DNA of 33,286 nucleotides from Candidatus Aenigmatarchaeota archaeon (GTDB lineage Archaea > Aenigmatarchaeota > Aenigmatarchaeia > CG10238-14): NCBI GenBank assembly GCA_017610225.1, contig JAFCCM010000020.1, positions 1-33,286 of the forward strand, read 5' to 3'. The notes beneath the pieces are model-generated. The model was given only the letters and a program-made list of their open reading frames with translations. It ran no database searches and was not told where the DNA came from. Below are positions 1 through 8,709 of the stretch, in pieces. The stretch's first letter is position 1. Every line of letters begins with the position of its first letter. The position numbers and the translations under genes are program-made.

Positions 1-3000
1 CAAGAGCTCCACCGAGCACACCACCCATTTTAGAAGTTCCCCATTCTTTACTTTTTTTAGCACCTCTAAACATATCGAAAATTGTCATAGCTCCACCGAC
101 AGCGCCAGCAGCGACTCCTTTAGCCCCCATTCCTAACATTTTCCCAATAGCACTTTTAGAAAGCCATGTAACAAAAGCTCCTATGGGTGCTAATATTAAA
201 GTTAACTTTGACATTAAAGGACTAAACAAAGTACCAATAGCACTTATTCCCATCATAATATATTTCCATATTCCTCCTCCAATTTTTTTCAAAGTTTTTC
301 CAAGCCAACTAAATTTATCTACTATAACAAATTGAGCTTTTTTAATTTTAGAAAGACTTCCAAGTTGAGCTTTAGCATTATCCATTCTTGATTTAAATTG
401 TTTTTTAGATGAATCTTTAAACTCCGATATTTTTTTGGGAAGATCATTTAACTGTTTCCATCTTTGACTTAACATTTGTTTTCTTGTTTTCCATTGTTCG
501 GCTCTTGCATCTTTTAATCTTTGTTTTAATATTCTTTCTTGAACTTTTGCTTCTTTTTTCATTTTCTTTGTTTTTTCTTTCATTTCTATCATTTTTAATT
601 TCATTTCTTTTTTAGCAGCTTTTTCTTTTGCCTTTAAAAAAGGTTTCATTGCAATAAGCTCACGTTTCTTTTTCATTGCTTCCATTTTTGCTTTTTGTTT
701 TGCTTCTGCAAATTTTAATTTTCCTTCCATTTTTGCAGTACGAGTAAGCTCTTTCATTTTTATTTTTGCTTCTGTTGTTGCTAATTTTTCTTTAAACTTT
801 AATTCACGTTTTTCCATTTTCATTTTTAACTTTTCAGTTTTTTTTAATACAGACATTTCTTTTTTTCTAATTTTATCTTGAAGTTTTTCAAGTTTAGTTC
901 TTTTCTTTAATTCTCTATTTTCCCCAGCTTTTTGTTTTTTGAAAATCCATTTAAAATATTTACCATGCTTACCCATTATTCTTCCTTGAAGTTTCAAAAC
1001 TTTATTAGCTTGAGATTTTTGATATTTTAATATTTTTTTATTTGTTTCTTTTTGTATATCTGATTGTTGTTTTAATCCTTTATTAAATATAGAAGCTTGT
1101 TTACGGGCCGTATTTATAGTAAATTTTTCTTTTAACCATGAAGTTTTTCTAGTAGATTTTTTATCTAATGATTCTTTTAATTTATCTATTCGAGAACTAT
1201 GTTCTTCAAATTTTCTTTCTCTATGTATTTTAGTTTTTTCTGATTTTCTTTCAAATCGTTCTTGACTTTTCTGAGATTTTTTAAAAAACTTGTCAATAAT
1301 TTTATTAACTTTACCCATTCTTTTTGAATATTTTTTTTCAAATTTCATTCCTTGAGTTCTTTGTTTTTTCTCAAATTTTTCTTCTCTTCTTTCTTGTTTT
1401 TTATTAAATTTATTAAATCTATATTGTGTTAATTTTGTAAAAAAAGAAAAAATAGTTTCTGTTGATTTAGCCATTTTTGTAAAGTCAGGTTTTGCAAATT
1501 CAAATGGAAATTTTTTCTTTTTTTGTGGACGAGAAAGTTTAAAATTTTTTATTAAATCTTTTGTTGATTTTGCAAAACTTCCAATTAATTCAAATACTTT
1601 TCGAACTGGCAGAATAATTTCTCCACGATGAGCTAAAATTTGCCCAGTTTCTTTCATTATTCCACCAATTGCATGACCTGGTATTCCATTTTTTTCAGCT
1701 TTTCTTTTTGCTCTTTCTTCTCTTGAAAAAATATTATCTGTTGGTTTTACTCTTTCTCTTATATTCTCTCGTGTAAAACCTATATCATGAGCTAAACCTT
1801 TTAATCCACCTCTGCCCATATATTTTGAAGCTTCTTCTGGAACATCTAAAGCACTTAAAATTTTATCTTTAAAAGAAGTTTTAGTATCTTTCTTACCTTC
1901 CATAAAATCTTTTATTTTATCAAAAACTGTCCAAGTCTTTTCTTTAGATTCTTTAGATTCTTTTCCTGTTTGAAATTCAAGAGATTCTTTTAAATACTTT
2001 TGTATATTAGAAATTTTTGGTAAAAAATCCATATACATTACAGAAAGAACATTAACAATTTTATCAAAAACATTTGATGTTCGTTGGGCTCGAGCTAATC
2101 TACTCGCAGCTCCACCTTTAGCACCAAATAAAAATCTTAATCCCCCAGTAAAAGCAGTTTTCATTGTTTGACCAAACATAATCATGTTTCGCATAACTGG
2201 ATGTTCTAATAACATAGTTTGCCAAGCTATTCTTAATCGTGAAGTCATTCCAATTAAACCAACTTTTAATTCAAGTACTGCTTTTAACATTCTATCTTGC
2301 CAACTTCTACCTTCTTCATCTTGAGCTATTTTAAAAGCTTCAATAAAATCTTTAATAAATCCTTTTCCTTCTGTTTTTTGATAACCTACATAAGTTTCAG
2401 CTCGCGCATATCTTTTAGACATTAAAGATATACTTTCACCTAATTTAAGAGACAACTCTTTTTGTGGTTGAGAACTTTGATCAATTCTTTCAAGAATTTT
2501 TTCTATAGGCATGACAACTTCAGCCGGATGGATTTTAGCTAACCCACCTTTTTCAACATATCCACCTTCTTGAAGTTTTGGAATATTTTCAAATTTACTT
2601 TTTAAATTTTCAATACTTGTTGATATATCTCCTAATGCTAATTTTGATTCTTCGGAGTATTGGACTTTTCCTTTTTTTCTTGGAATAATATTACTTATAG
2701 ATTCTGCTGCTCCTCTTGATAATCCTTTTAAACTTGCCCAAACACCCCCCATTCCTTTTTTAACATTTTCTTTCATTTTATCTGTGGAGCTTCTAAATAC
2801 GTCGGTTTCTACAAATTTTGCAGCAAAGTACCCAAATAAAGGTGTAGATTTAGAAAGAGCCATAGCGATTGTATTTTGTTTATCTATACTTATATCTTGA
2901 CCAACTGCTTTTCCGTATTGAGAAATAACATCTTTTGTAGCTGAAGCAGTCCCAACGGTAATATTTTTCATACCAGATGTAAGAACTTGAATAGTATAAT

Positions 3001-3250
3001 TTAATTTACTTATAGTTTTATTTATTTCAGGAATAGAATTTTGTATATCTTTTGACTCAGCAACTTTTTGAAGAGAAGCTGTTGCTTTTGATGTAGCGCT
3101 AATTTGGTTTTGTATGTTTTTTGTTTGTTTTGCCGTACGATTTTCAATTTGATATAATTGGTCAGAAAGAGAATTAATTCTTTTTGATCTAAACTGACTT
3201 TCAGAATCAGCACTCGTAATTCCTTGAGGAGGTTTAATGTCTTTTGCCAT
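1..3250 (-). CDS. Tape-measure-like giant virion protein (3' end beyond window)
   Basis: An open frame of 1083 codons starts at ATG 3250 behind an AGGAG site and runs off the left edge, so the C-terminus is missing. Two copies of a motif usual in tape-measure and related tail proteins are visible: around residue 237 (GGLAKIHPAEVVMPIEK) and around residue 537 (GGIMKETGQILAHRGEIILP). Between roughly residues 560 and 960 the protein is extremely Lys/Glu/Arg/Met-rich and almost certainly one long coiled coil. After it, at about 980-1070, comes a Gly/Ala-rich hydrophobic stretch that could insert in a membrane. The length, the coiled coil and the hydrophobic region fit a tail length-determining protein that may also act in DNA delivery. 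Position in a block with terminase and hub genes supports a virion role. It could instead be another large internal virion protein; no close homologue is recognised. Confidence 0.7.
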   Translation of the reverse strand, partial: MAKDIKPPQGITSADSESQFRSKRINSLSDQLYQIENRTAKQTKNIQNQISATSKATASLQKVAESKDIQNSIPEINKTISKLNYTIQVLTSGMKNITVGTASATKDVISQYGKAVGQDISIDKQNTIAMALSKSTPLFGYFAAKFVETDVFRSSTDKMKENVKKGMGGVWASLKGLSRGAAESISNIIPRKKGKVQYSEESKLALGDISTSIENLKSKFENIPKLQEGGYVEKGGLAKIHPAEVVMPIEKILERIDQSSQPQKELSLKLGESISLMSKRYARAETYVGYQKTEGKGFIKDFIEAFKIAQDEEGRSWQDRMLKAVLELKVGLIGMTSRLRIAWQTMLLEHPVMRNMIMFGQTMKTAFTGGLRFLFGAKGGAASRLARAQRTSNVFDKIVNVLSVMYMDFLPKISNIQKYLKESLEFQTGKESKESKEKTWTVFDKIKDFMEGKKDTKTSFKDKILSALDVPEEASKYMGRGGLKGLAHDIGFTRENIRERVKPTDNIFSREERAKRKAEKNGIPGHAIGGIMKETGQILAHRGEIILPVRKVFELIGSFAKSTKDLIKNFKLSRPQKKKKFPFEFAKPDFTKMAKSTETIFSFFTKLTQYRFNKFNKKQERREEKFEKKQRTQGMKFEKKYSKRMGKVNKIIDKFFKKSQKSQERFERKSEKTKIHRERKFEEHSSRIDKLKESLDKKSTRKTSWLKEKFTINTARKQASIFNKGLKQQSDIQKETNKKILKYQKSQANKVLKLQGRIMGKHGKYFKWIFKKQKAGENRELKKRTKLEKLQDKIRKKEMSVLKKTEKLKMKMEKRELKFKEKLATTEAKIKMKELTRTAKMEGKLKFAEAKQKAKMEAMKKKRELIAMKPFLKAKEKAAKKEMKLKMIEMKEKTKKMKKEAKVQERILKQRLKDARAEQWKTRKQMLSQRWKQLNDLPKKISEFKDSSKKQFKSRMDNAKAQLGSLSKIKKAQFVIVDKFSWLGKTLKKIGGGIWKYIMMGISAIGTLFSPLMSKLTLILAPIGAFVTWLSKSAIGKMLGMGAKGVAAGAVGGAMTIFDMFRGAKKSKEWGTSKMGGVLGGAL

Positions 3251-3265
3251 TTAATTTACTCCTAT

Positions 3266-4246
3266 TTACAAACTATTTATAGCTGCATTAAATTTTGATG
3301 GTGAGCCTTTTTCAGACCATATTGCTATTATTTCTGATGGAAAAATAAGTTCTTGTATACACATACTAGTTAATTTTTTTAACCCAAAGACTTTTTTATA
3401 TGTTAAATAAATTGGGCCAATAATATGATTAAATTTTTGAATGTGACTAAAAAATATATTTATGTTTTTTATAAAAAATTTAATAGTTACAATATAATCA
3501 ACTAATATTTTTGTAAAATCTTTATCATTTAAATTTGAATATTTTTTTAAGTTTTCCATTAATTTATAATATTTTGTCAAATCGCTATTACTTATCATAG
3601 ATTCTTGTTTTTCTAATTTAAAAAGAAATGAAATAATAATTCTTAAATCTTTTTCTTTAATTTTATCTTTTTGTAATTTAAAAATTATTGACCATAAATA
3701 AGAATAATATAAAACTAAATCTTTATTGAATATTGATATAAACTTAGATTGTTTTTGTAAAGCTATCATATGTATTAATTCATGTAATGTTAATTGTGAA
3801 AGAAAACTATTTGATACATATGAAAAAATATTTAAATTATTGCTTAATATAATAATAATCTTTTTATTATTTGCGGAATAGAACCCCATAATAGAATGAG
3901 CAGCTTTAAGAGGGTTGATAGTTATAGTTATTTCTTTTCCTACTACTAAATTTCCTTGTGAATCAAAATCAAAATCAAAAGTTTTAATATTTATTGGTTT
4001 TGATTTAAAAATTCTCCAAGCAATAAATCCTCGAAAACTTTTAGACAAAAAACATGGAATAATTGTTTTATTTCTTATTAGTTTTTCAATAGTTTTAACA
4101 CTTCCTTTTGTTTGAGATCCTTTTGATAAAGCTTTAATAAAAGATTTATTAAGACGATCAGAACCATATAAAATATCATTATCAAATTTTATTACAGGTT
4201 TTAATCCAACAGGAAGAGCAATTATTTCTTTAAGATTTTTGTCCAT
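3266..4246 (-). CDS. Putative zinc metallopeptidase (HExxH)
   Basis: This 326-residue protein carries the zincin signature HELIH at residues 155-159, inside a predicted helix (LTLHELIHMIA), as expected for the zinc-binding and catalytic helix of a metallopeptidase. A possible third ligand is a glutamate in the C-terminal segment QELIFPSEIIAIWSE, but this cannot be fixed by eye. No signal peptide or membrane segment is seen. It lies 15 bases upstream of the tape-measure-like gene and after terminase and a homing endonuclease, so a virion-associated or maturation protease role is possible. Known prohead proteases of tailed phages are serine-type, so that assignment would be unusual. The HExxH motif is short and can occur by chance, though its hydrophobic framing makes that less likely. 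The family is not recognised. Confidence 0.5.
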   Translation of the reverse strand: MDKNLKEIIALPVGLKPVIKFDNDILYGSDRLNKSFIKALSKGSQTKGSVKTIEKLIRNKTIIPCFLSKSFRGFIAWRIFKSKPINIKTFDFDFDSQGNLVVGKEITITINPLKAAHSIMGFYSANNKKIIIILSNNLNIFSYVSNSFLSQLTLHELIHMIALQKQSKFISIFNKDLVLYYSYLWSIIFKLQKDKIKEKDLRIIISFLFKLEKQESMISNSDLTKYYKLMENLKKYSNLNDKDFTKILVDYIVTIKFFIKNINIFFSHIQKFNHIIGPIYLTYKKVFGLKKLTSMCIQELIFPSEIIAIWSEKGSPSKFNAAINSL

Positions 4247-4268
4247 TATATTTATTATCCTATTATGT

Positions 4269-5192
4269 TTAAATCATTTTAAATTTCAAATTTCCACAAT
4301 CCCAAATTCTAGAATAACCTTCTTTTTGTCTTAACACCCATTCAGGAATATCTTTGGGATCATCTTTAGTTTTTCTTAAATTAAACCGATGAATCCTTTC
4401 GAATCCTTTTAAATACCAATAATTAGGTTTAGTAATATGTTCTAACTCGAATCCTAATTTGTAATAAAGATTTCCTTGACTCCATCTTCTATCTGCATAA
4501 CTAAATATTTCTTTCCATTCAAAATTCTTCTTGAAATAACTTAAAAGTTTTCCTGCAATTCCTGGAATATGATAATTGGAATTACTACAGAATCTATTAA
4601 GTTCCCAGACTCCTTCTTTAGATTTAGAACCTTTGGAAATATTACCCTTTCCAAAGGTCATAATTGAAATTAGTTTATCTTCAAAAAATGCTCCAAGTTT
4701 TACTTTGGATGCATCTTTTCCTTGAATATGAAATTCTTCAAGAAATTCATTTTTAACTTTTGGTTCAATTTCTTTAATAATACATTTTCTTGCATGGATT
4801 CTTTCAATATTTTGATTAGCTCTTAATATTTGTTTAATTCGAGCCTTAACTATTTCTTTTTTGAAAATCCACTCATCCTCAAAAATATGAATTAATTGGA
4901 TTCCTTTTTCTTTACAAAGATTAGTTTTTTGAAGATGGTTATTAGTTGGATCCTCTGATCTGAATTCTGAATGCCAGTATAATCCATCATATTCGATTGC
5001 AATTTGTCTACTTGGAATATGAATATCTAATTCTAAAGATCTATTAGTTGTTAGATTCTTAATAATACTATAACAATTATGTTCAACTTTATCTTCTCCA
5101 ATTAGATCACAAATAAATTTGTATATCTCTTTTTCAGCTAAAGATGTTCCATCATTCCTTGGATAACATTTTGGACATAAATATCCTATCAA
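4269..5192 (-). CDS. Vsr-like (EDxHD-type) homing endonuclease, C-terminal part after a frameshift
   Basis: This is the catalytic half of a homing endonuclease of the Vsr-like/EDxHD class (the I-Bth0305I type). A half zinc ribbon (LCPKCYPRNDGTSLAEKEI) is followed by the nuclease core, with the acidic strand LELDIHIPSRQIAIEYDGLYW, then WHSE and the later ELIHIFEDEW-like segment (here QLIHIFEDEW). The remaining part, from about residue 130, resembles a GNAT-like or other accessory fold that often follows this core. The first codon is TTG at 5192 with no ribosome site of its own, and it overlaps the end of the 5152-5799 frame. The two frames are offset by one base and together make one protein, so this half is probably not translated independently. 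The intact gene would sit between terL and the metallopeptidase gene. Confidence 0.65.
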   Translation of the reverse strand: MIGYLCPKCYPRNDGTSLAEKEIYKFICDLIGEDKVEHNCYSIIKNLTTNRSLELDIHIPSRQIAIEYDGLYWHSEFRSEDPTNNHLQKTNLCKEKGIQLIHIFEDEWIFKKEIVKARIKQILRANQNIERIHARKCIIKEIEPKVKNEFLEEFHIQGKDASKVKLGAFFEDKLISIMTFGKGNISKGSKSKEGVWELNRFCSNSNYHIPGIAGKLLSYFKKNFEWKEIFSYADRRWSQGNLYYKLGFELEHITKPNYWYLKGFERIHRFNLRKTKDDPKDIPEWVLRQKEGYSRIWDCGNLKFKMI

Positions 5193-5799
5193 GGAGTTCT
5201 AATTTTAAATGTCCAAGATATTTAAAAAGTTTCTTTAAGAAATTATGTTTTTGTTTTTTCATATATTTTTCTATAATTTCTTTTGACTGTGCTGGGTATC
5301 TAACTCCATTATTATTAAAACAGGAATTTGAACATTTTTTTTGAAATGCTGGAACATTCATTGGATTTATAACACCATAGTTATTAAAACAAGTTTGTTG
5401 CATTTTTTCTATAAGGTATTTGGATTGAGCTGGATATTCAACATTATAATTTTTTAAACAAGTTTGTTTTTTCTTTTCTTTAAATTCAATAACTTGACTT
5501 ACATTCCTAACATTGTAATTTTTTAAACAAGTTTGTTTATATTTTTCTCGAACTATTGGATCATTACTTAAACACTTAGTTGAACAATATTTAACAAATC
5601 CTTTTGTTATTGATATAAATTTTGTATATTTTTTACATGAATTAATTTTTCCATACATTTTACATATATTATCATTTTTGTCTTTCATTAAATATTTTTT
5701 ATAATACTCTTCTTTTGAAATTTCTTTGTGACTTGCTGTTAAATGTTTACCTAATCCTATATTAGATTTAAATTCTCTTTCACAAATTTCACATTTCAT
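5152..5799 (-). CDS. Vsr-like homing endonuclease, N-terminal DNA-binding part (frameshifted)
   Basis: The 215-residue frame starts at ATG 5799. It begins with a C2H2-like zinc finger (CEICEREFKSNIGLGKHLTASH) and a Cys-containing segment. After these come at least four copies of a short repeat of the type TCLKNYNVEYPAQS or TCFNNYGVINPMNV. These repeats are characteristic of the DNA-recognition region in front of EDxHD homing nucleases. About 40 bases before its stop the frame loses the expected sequence, and the continuation (zinc ribbon, nuclease core) is found one base out of phase from 5192. Dropping a single C near 5195-5198 would join the frames. The first CxxC of the usual zinc ribbon is not visible in either frame, so a small deletion may also have occurred. 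Either the gene is decaying or the read has an error. Confidence 0.6.
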   Translation of the reverse strand: MKCEICEREFKSNIGLGKHLTASHKEISKEEYYKKYLMKDKNDNICKMYGKINSCKKYTKFISITKGFVKYCSTKCLSNDPIVREKYKQTCLKNYNVRNVSQVIEFKEKKKQTCLKNYNVEYPAQSKYLIEKMQQTCFNNYGVINPMNVPAFQKKCSNSCFNNNGVRYPAQSKEIIEKYMKKQKHNFLKKLFKYLGHLKLELLDRIFMSKMLSKE

Positions 5800-5813
5800 T
5801 TTAAAATTTCCTT

Positions 5814-7481
5814 TTATAAATTGTTATACAAAGATAATATATCAGTAACTCCACCAAAATCTTCTATATTATCTTTAACATGTTTAATAACATCTGGATT
5901 TGAAAATTCAGATAAATTTAATATATCTTGATTCATATTCATTATTTTTGACATTTCATTACTTTGTTCTGTAACTTTCTGTGGATTTATTAACAATCTG
6001 CTACTTTGATACTTCCGAACAAAAAAACAAAATGATGCACTCATTGCTATATCATCATGTACACCTTCATCAGCTTCTACTCTTCCATTTGGTTTTGAAA
6101 TTAATCCAGATAATTCAAGAGCTAATCTTTCAGATTTAATAATTTCTGGAAATTCTGTTACATAAGAATAAAGAGCATCTATCATTAAGGGTCTTGTTTT
6201 ACCAGATGTTGAAATACCCGGAATTAGAGTATTTTCCCCTCTTTTTTCTTTATAGATCATTGTACAGAATTCAGGTGAATCATTAATTTGTTCTCTAACT
6301 TGATTACCGCATGCATTTGATTCTATAATAACAAGACCATTCCTATAGATTCCACACGCAACTTTTACAACTTTTACAAAGTCTAAAACTTTACATTTGC
6401 CCTGATACTCCCAAACTTGTTCTAAAGTTTCATAATCCCAAACAGTGATAGCACTTTTATCTTCTCCATACTCAGTTGCTGTATCCACACCGATCAAATA
6501 ATATTGACCAGGAATTGGATTTTGAAATTTCCATATTTCTCCATTGAATATTTTAATTTTTTCTATGGGCTCAATTTTAGATGATTCTTGTATTTTTTCG
6601 ACTGTAGTTGATTCAAAGAAAGAACCTTCTGTTGATAGAAATTTTATCTCTAATTCTTGTTGGATTTTTCTTGGATCATTATCAAAAAGTTTACATTGAT
6701 TTGAGTACCATTCTGGATCATTTGCTAACTCAGAGATCATTTTCCAATGAATAATGAAAGGTTTAAAGATACTATCTCCGCTGATGGCTTTTGACCAATG
6801 TTTAAAATAAAAAGCACCAATTCCAACTGTGCGATTAGGAGTACTTAGTAAAATTGTACCATAAGGTACACCAGCTTTTCGAGCTGATTTTTGATTAGTC
6901 GCGAGTGCTGGCACTAAACTTGTCCAAGCTTCGTCCATTTTTGAGATGAATGCAATTTCATCTACTACTAAAAAAGTAATACTTTTACCCCTCAAAACTT
7001 TCCCAGGGGCCTGGGGAGAAACAGTAGCAGCAAAAACCTTAGATCCATTTCCCAAAATAAAAGATTGTTCACTTTTTTTTTTAAAGCCTGCTCCATGTCC
7101 AAAACTTCCTACTGGTTTCATCCATGTAGGTAATTTTTCTATAAAAACTCTTATTGTTCTGGCAAAGTCTGTGGCTTCTTTACCATCCTTGGAAATTATT
7201 CCTATAACACTATTTCTATAAAAAATAGCCATCCAAGCTATATAAGCTTCAACAATAGTTGAAATTCCGATTTGTCTGGATTTAGCAACAATTACATAAT
7301 GTTCTTTTTCAATTAAATCAATAAGTTCCTTCTGTTTATTGTAAAGAAAAAGATTTTGATCTCCACCTGGTAATTCCAACCAAATATATTTTGAACAAAA
7401 ATATTTGAAATTATTCTTACATCGAATAAATTCAGACACATATTTATTTGCTTGAGTTTGTTGTCTTTGTTGTTTGTTCAT
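5814..7481 (-). CDS. terL: Terminase large subunit
   Basis: The ATPase-nuclease motor that packages DNA into the prohead and cuts the concatemer. Residues are numbered from a GTG at 7508 that gives nine more. The ATPase half shows a deviant Walker A (VIVAKSRQIGIST, about 73-84), Walker B FLVVDEIAF (about 179-187) and the coupling motif LLSTPN (220-225). The RNase H-like nuclease half shows GVDTATEYGEDKSAI (Asp342), VIIESNACG (Glu396) and GVHDDIAMS (Asp485/486), so all three acidic positions are present. I place the start at ATG 7481 because AGGAAAGG lies just upstream; the longer frame has no such site. This start lies inside the last codons of the HNH gene, so the two genes overlap by 38 bases. 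It is flanked on both sides by homing endonuclease genes. Confidence 0.95.
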   Translation of the reverse strand: MNKQQRQQTQANKYVSEFIRCKNNFKYFCSKYIWLELPGGDQNLFLYNKQKELIDLIEKEHYVIVAKSRQIGISTIVEAYIAWMAIFYRNSVIGIISKDGKEATDFARTIRVFIEKLPTWMKPVGSFGHGAGFKKKSEQSFILGNGSKVFAATVSPQAPGKVLRGKSITFLVVDEIAFISKMDEAWTSLVPALATNQKSARKAGVPYGTILLSTPNRTVGIGAFYFKHWSKAISGDSIFKPFIIHWKMISELANDPEWYSNQCKLFDNDPRKIQQELEIKFLSTEGSFFESTTVEKIQESSKIEPIEKIKIFNGEIWKFQNPIPGQYYLIGVDTATEYGEDKSAITVWDYETLEQVWEYQGKCKVLDFVKVVKVACGIYRNGLVIIESNACGNQVREQINDSPEFCTMIYKEKRGENTLIPGISTSGKTRPLMIDALYSYVTEFPEIIKSERLALELSGLISKPNGRVEADEGVHDDIAMSASFCFFVRKYQSSRLLINPQKVTEQSNEMSKIMNMNQDILNLSEFSNPDVIKHVKDNIEDFGGVTDILSLYNNL

Positions 7482-8571
7482 TTTTACCTTTCCTATATCT
7501 CTTCTCACAAACTAGTTTTGCTAACTCTCCATATGAACATGGAGTTCTTTTTGGATGACATTTCTTTAAGTGACATTCAGGGCATACAATTAATCCATTA
7601 TCTGGATCTAAAGCCATATGAGGATAAGGTTTTCTTGGATAAATATGATGAGCAATCATATTTATTGTAACTCCACAAATCTCGCATTGAACTTTTCCAT
7701 ATGTCTCTTTATTTCTTCTAAAAATTTCATCTCTCCAAATTCCATAACCCGGAAGAGAACTTTCATCTTCTTCAATATGTCCGGCATTTATTAAATCTTG
7801 TTTTATGATTTGTGATGCCCTTTTTCCATATACATCACAAGTTAATTTACAATGTTCTGAACAATAAAAATAAGCTCCATCGTTTCCATCTTTATGTTCT
7901 AATTGTCTAATTCTTTCTCCAATTTGAGTTTTTGATGGAGTGAACCAACCACCTTTCTCTTTTGAATTTGAGCAATTATGGTTTTTGCAATGTCCTTGAA
8001 TTTCTCCAGATATTGGGTCTTCTCTTAGTTCTTCAACTTTATAAAAAAGTGGATGTTTTTCTTGATAATCTTTAATATTATATCTTTGATTCTTATATAT
8101 TCTATATCGATCTTTTTCAGAGTAGGAAAATCGTTTTCCTAAATTCCATGGAATTCTACCCATACATGAATTACTTATCTTTTTAATGCTATCTTTTGAA
8201 AAAATATTTGTTTTACCTTTATTCCATGGAATTCTTCCTTTGCGGTGAGAAGTACTCATTTTTTCTTTTTCATTTGGACACTTTGAATATGAATTTTCAC
8301 AGCACCATCTCTTAGATGTTTTAAAATAATAATGAGCTTTTTGTTTACATCCAAAATTACAAACATGACCAGAGTTTTCAACATATTCTGGTTTAGTATA
8401 TTTTTTGTATTTTTTTCCTTTACTTTTCTCTCCAATTCTTTTTTTCATGTTTGGACATTCACCAGTACTTTCTTCACAACACCACTTCCCATTTTTAAAT
8501 TGATAATGAGCTTTTTGTCCACAACCATATTCACAAATATGTCCTGAATCTTCAATATATTCATTGTTCAT
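7444..8571 (-). CDS. HNH homing endonuclease upstream of terL
   Basis: A free-standing 375-residue HNH endonuclease. The N-terminus has two similar Cys-rich modules (CEYGCGQKAHYQFKNGKWCCE and CNFGCKQKAHYYF...RWCCE), probably zinc-binding DNA-recognition units. Next come NUMOD-like basic segments (GRIPWNKGKT, GRIPWNLGKR), another Cys/His cluster around CKNHNC...YFYCSEHC, and a C-terminal HNH core. In the core, CEICG precedes AHHIYPRKPYP, then DPDNGLIVCPECHLKKCH. Translation starts at ATG 8571 behind a strong AGGAGGT site. The gene's 3' end supplies the ribosome-binding site of terL and overlaps its start, so it could have inserted without disrupting the packaging gene. Its C-terminal segment (LAKLVCEKRYRKG) is nearly the same as that of the HNH gene at 20071-20934, showing common descent. 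Confidence 0.9.
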   Translation of the reverse strand: MNNEYIEDSGHICEYGCGQKAHYQFKNGKWCCEESTGECPNMKKRIGEKSKGKKYKKYTKPEYVENSGHVCNFGCKQKAHYYFKTSKRWCCENSYSKCPNEKEKMSTSHRKGRIPWNKGKTNIFSKDSIKKISNSCMGRIPWNLGKRFSYSEKDRYRIYKNQRYNIKDYQEKHPLFYKVEELREDPISGEIQGHCKNHNCSNSKEKGGWFTPSKTQIGERIRQLEHKDGNDGAYFYCSEHCKLTCDVYGKRASQIIKQDLINAGHIEEDESSLPGYGIWRDEIFRRNKETYGKVQCEICGVTINMIAHHIYPRKPYPHMALDPDNGLIVCPECHLKKCHPKRTPCSYGELAKLVCEKRYRKGKNEQTTKTTNSSK

Positions 8572-8709
8572 TTCATTACCTCCTGCAGTATAATTTCTGA
8601 AAATTATAAAATAAGGAAACAGAGAGATTCAGGAATATCTCTTTTTCAAACCGTCGTTCTAGTCTCCTTATATATTTGTTCTATAAAATAAAAATAAAGT
8701 ACAAAAAAA

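Noticed and set aside
3022..3213. Small minus-strand ORF of 63 codons inside the tape-measure gene
   Set aside because: It lies in another frame of the long open reading frame and has no coding character of its own.
6946..7221. Plus-strand ORFs such as this one inside terL, and others opposite long genes
   Set aside because: They are mirror frames of well-identified minus-strand genes and lack ribosome sites; no plus-strand gene is supported anywhere in the window.
8572..8709. Structured RNA or terminator in the gap before the HNH gene
   Set aside because: Only a short 6-pair stem (AGAGAT with ATCTCT) is visible, with no conserved motif. Nothing like a tRNA, riboswitch or ribozyme could be recognised.
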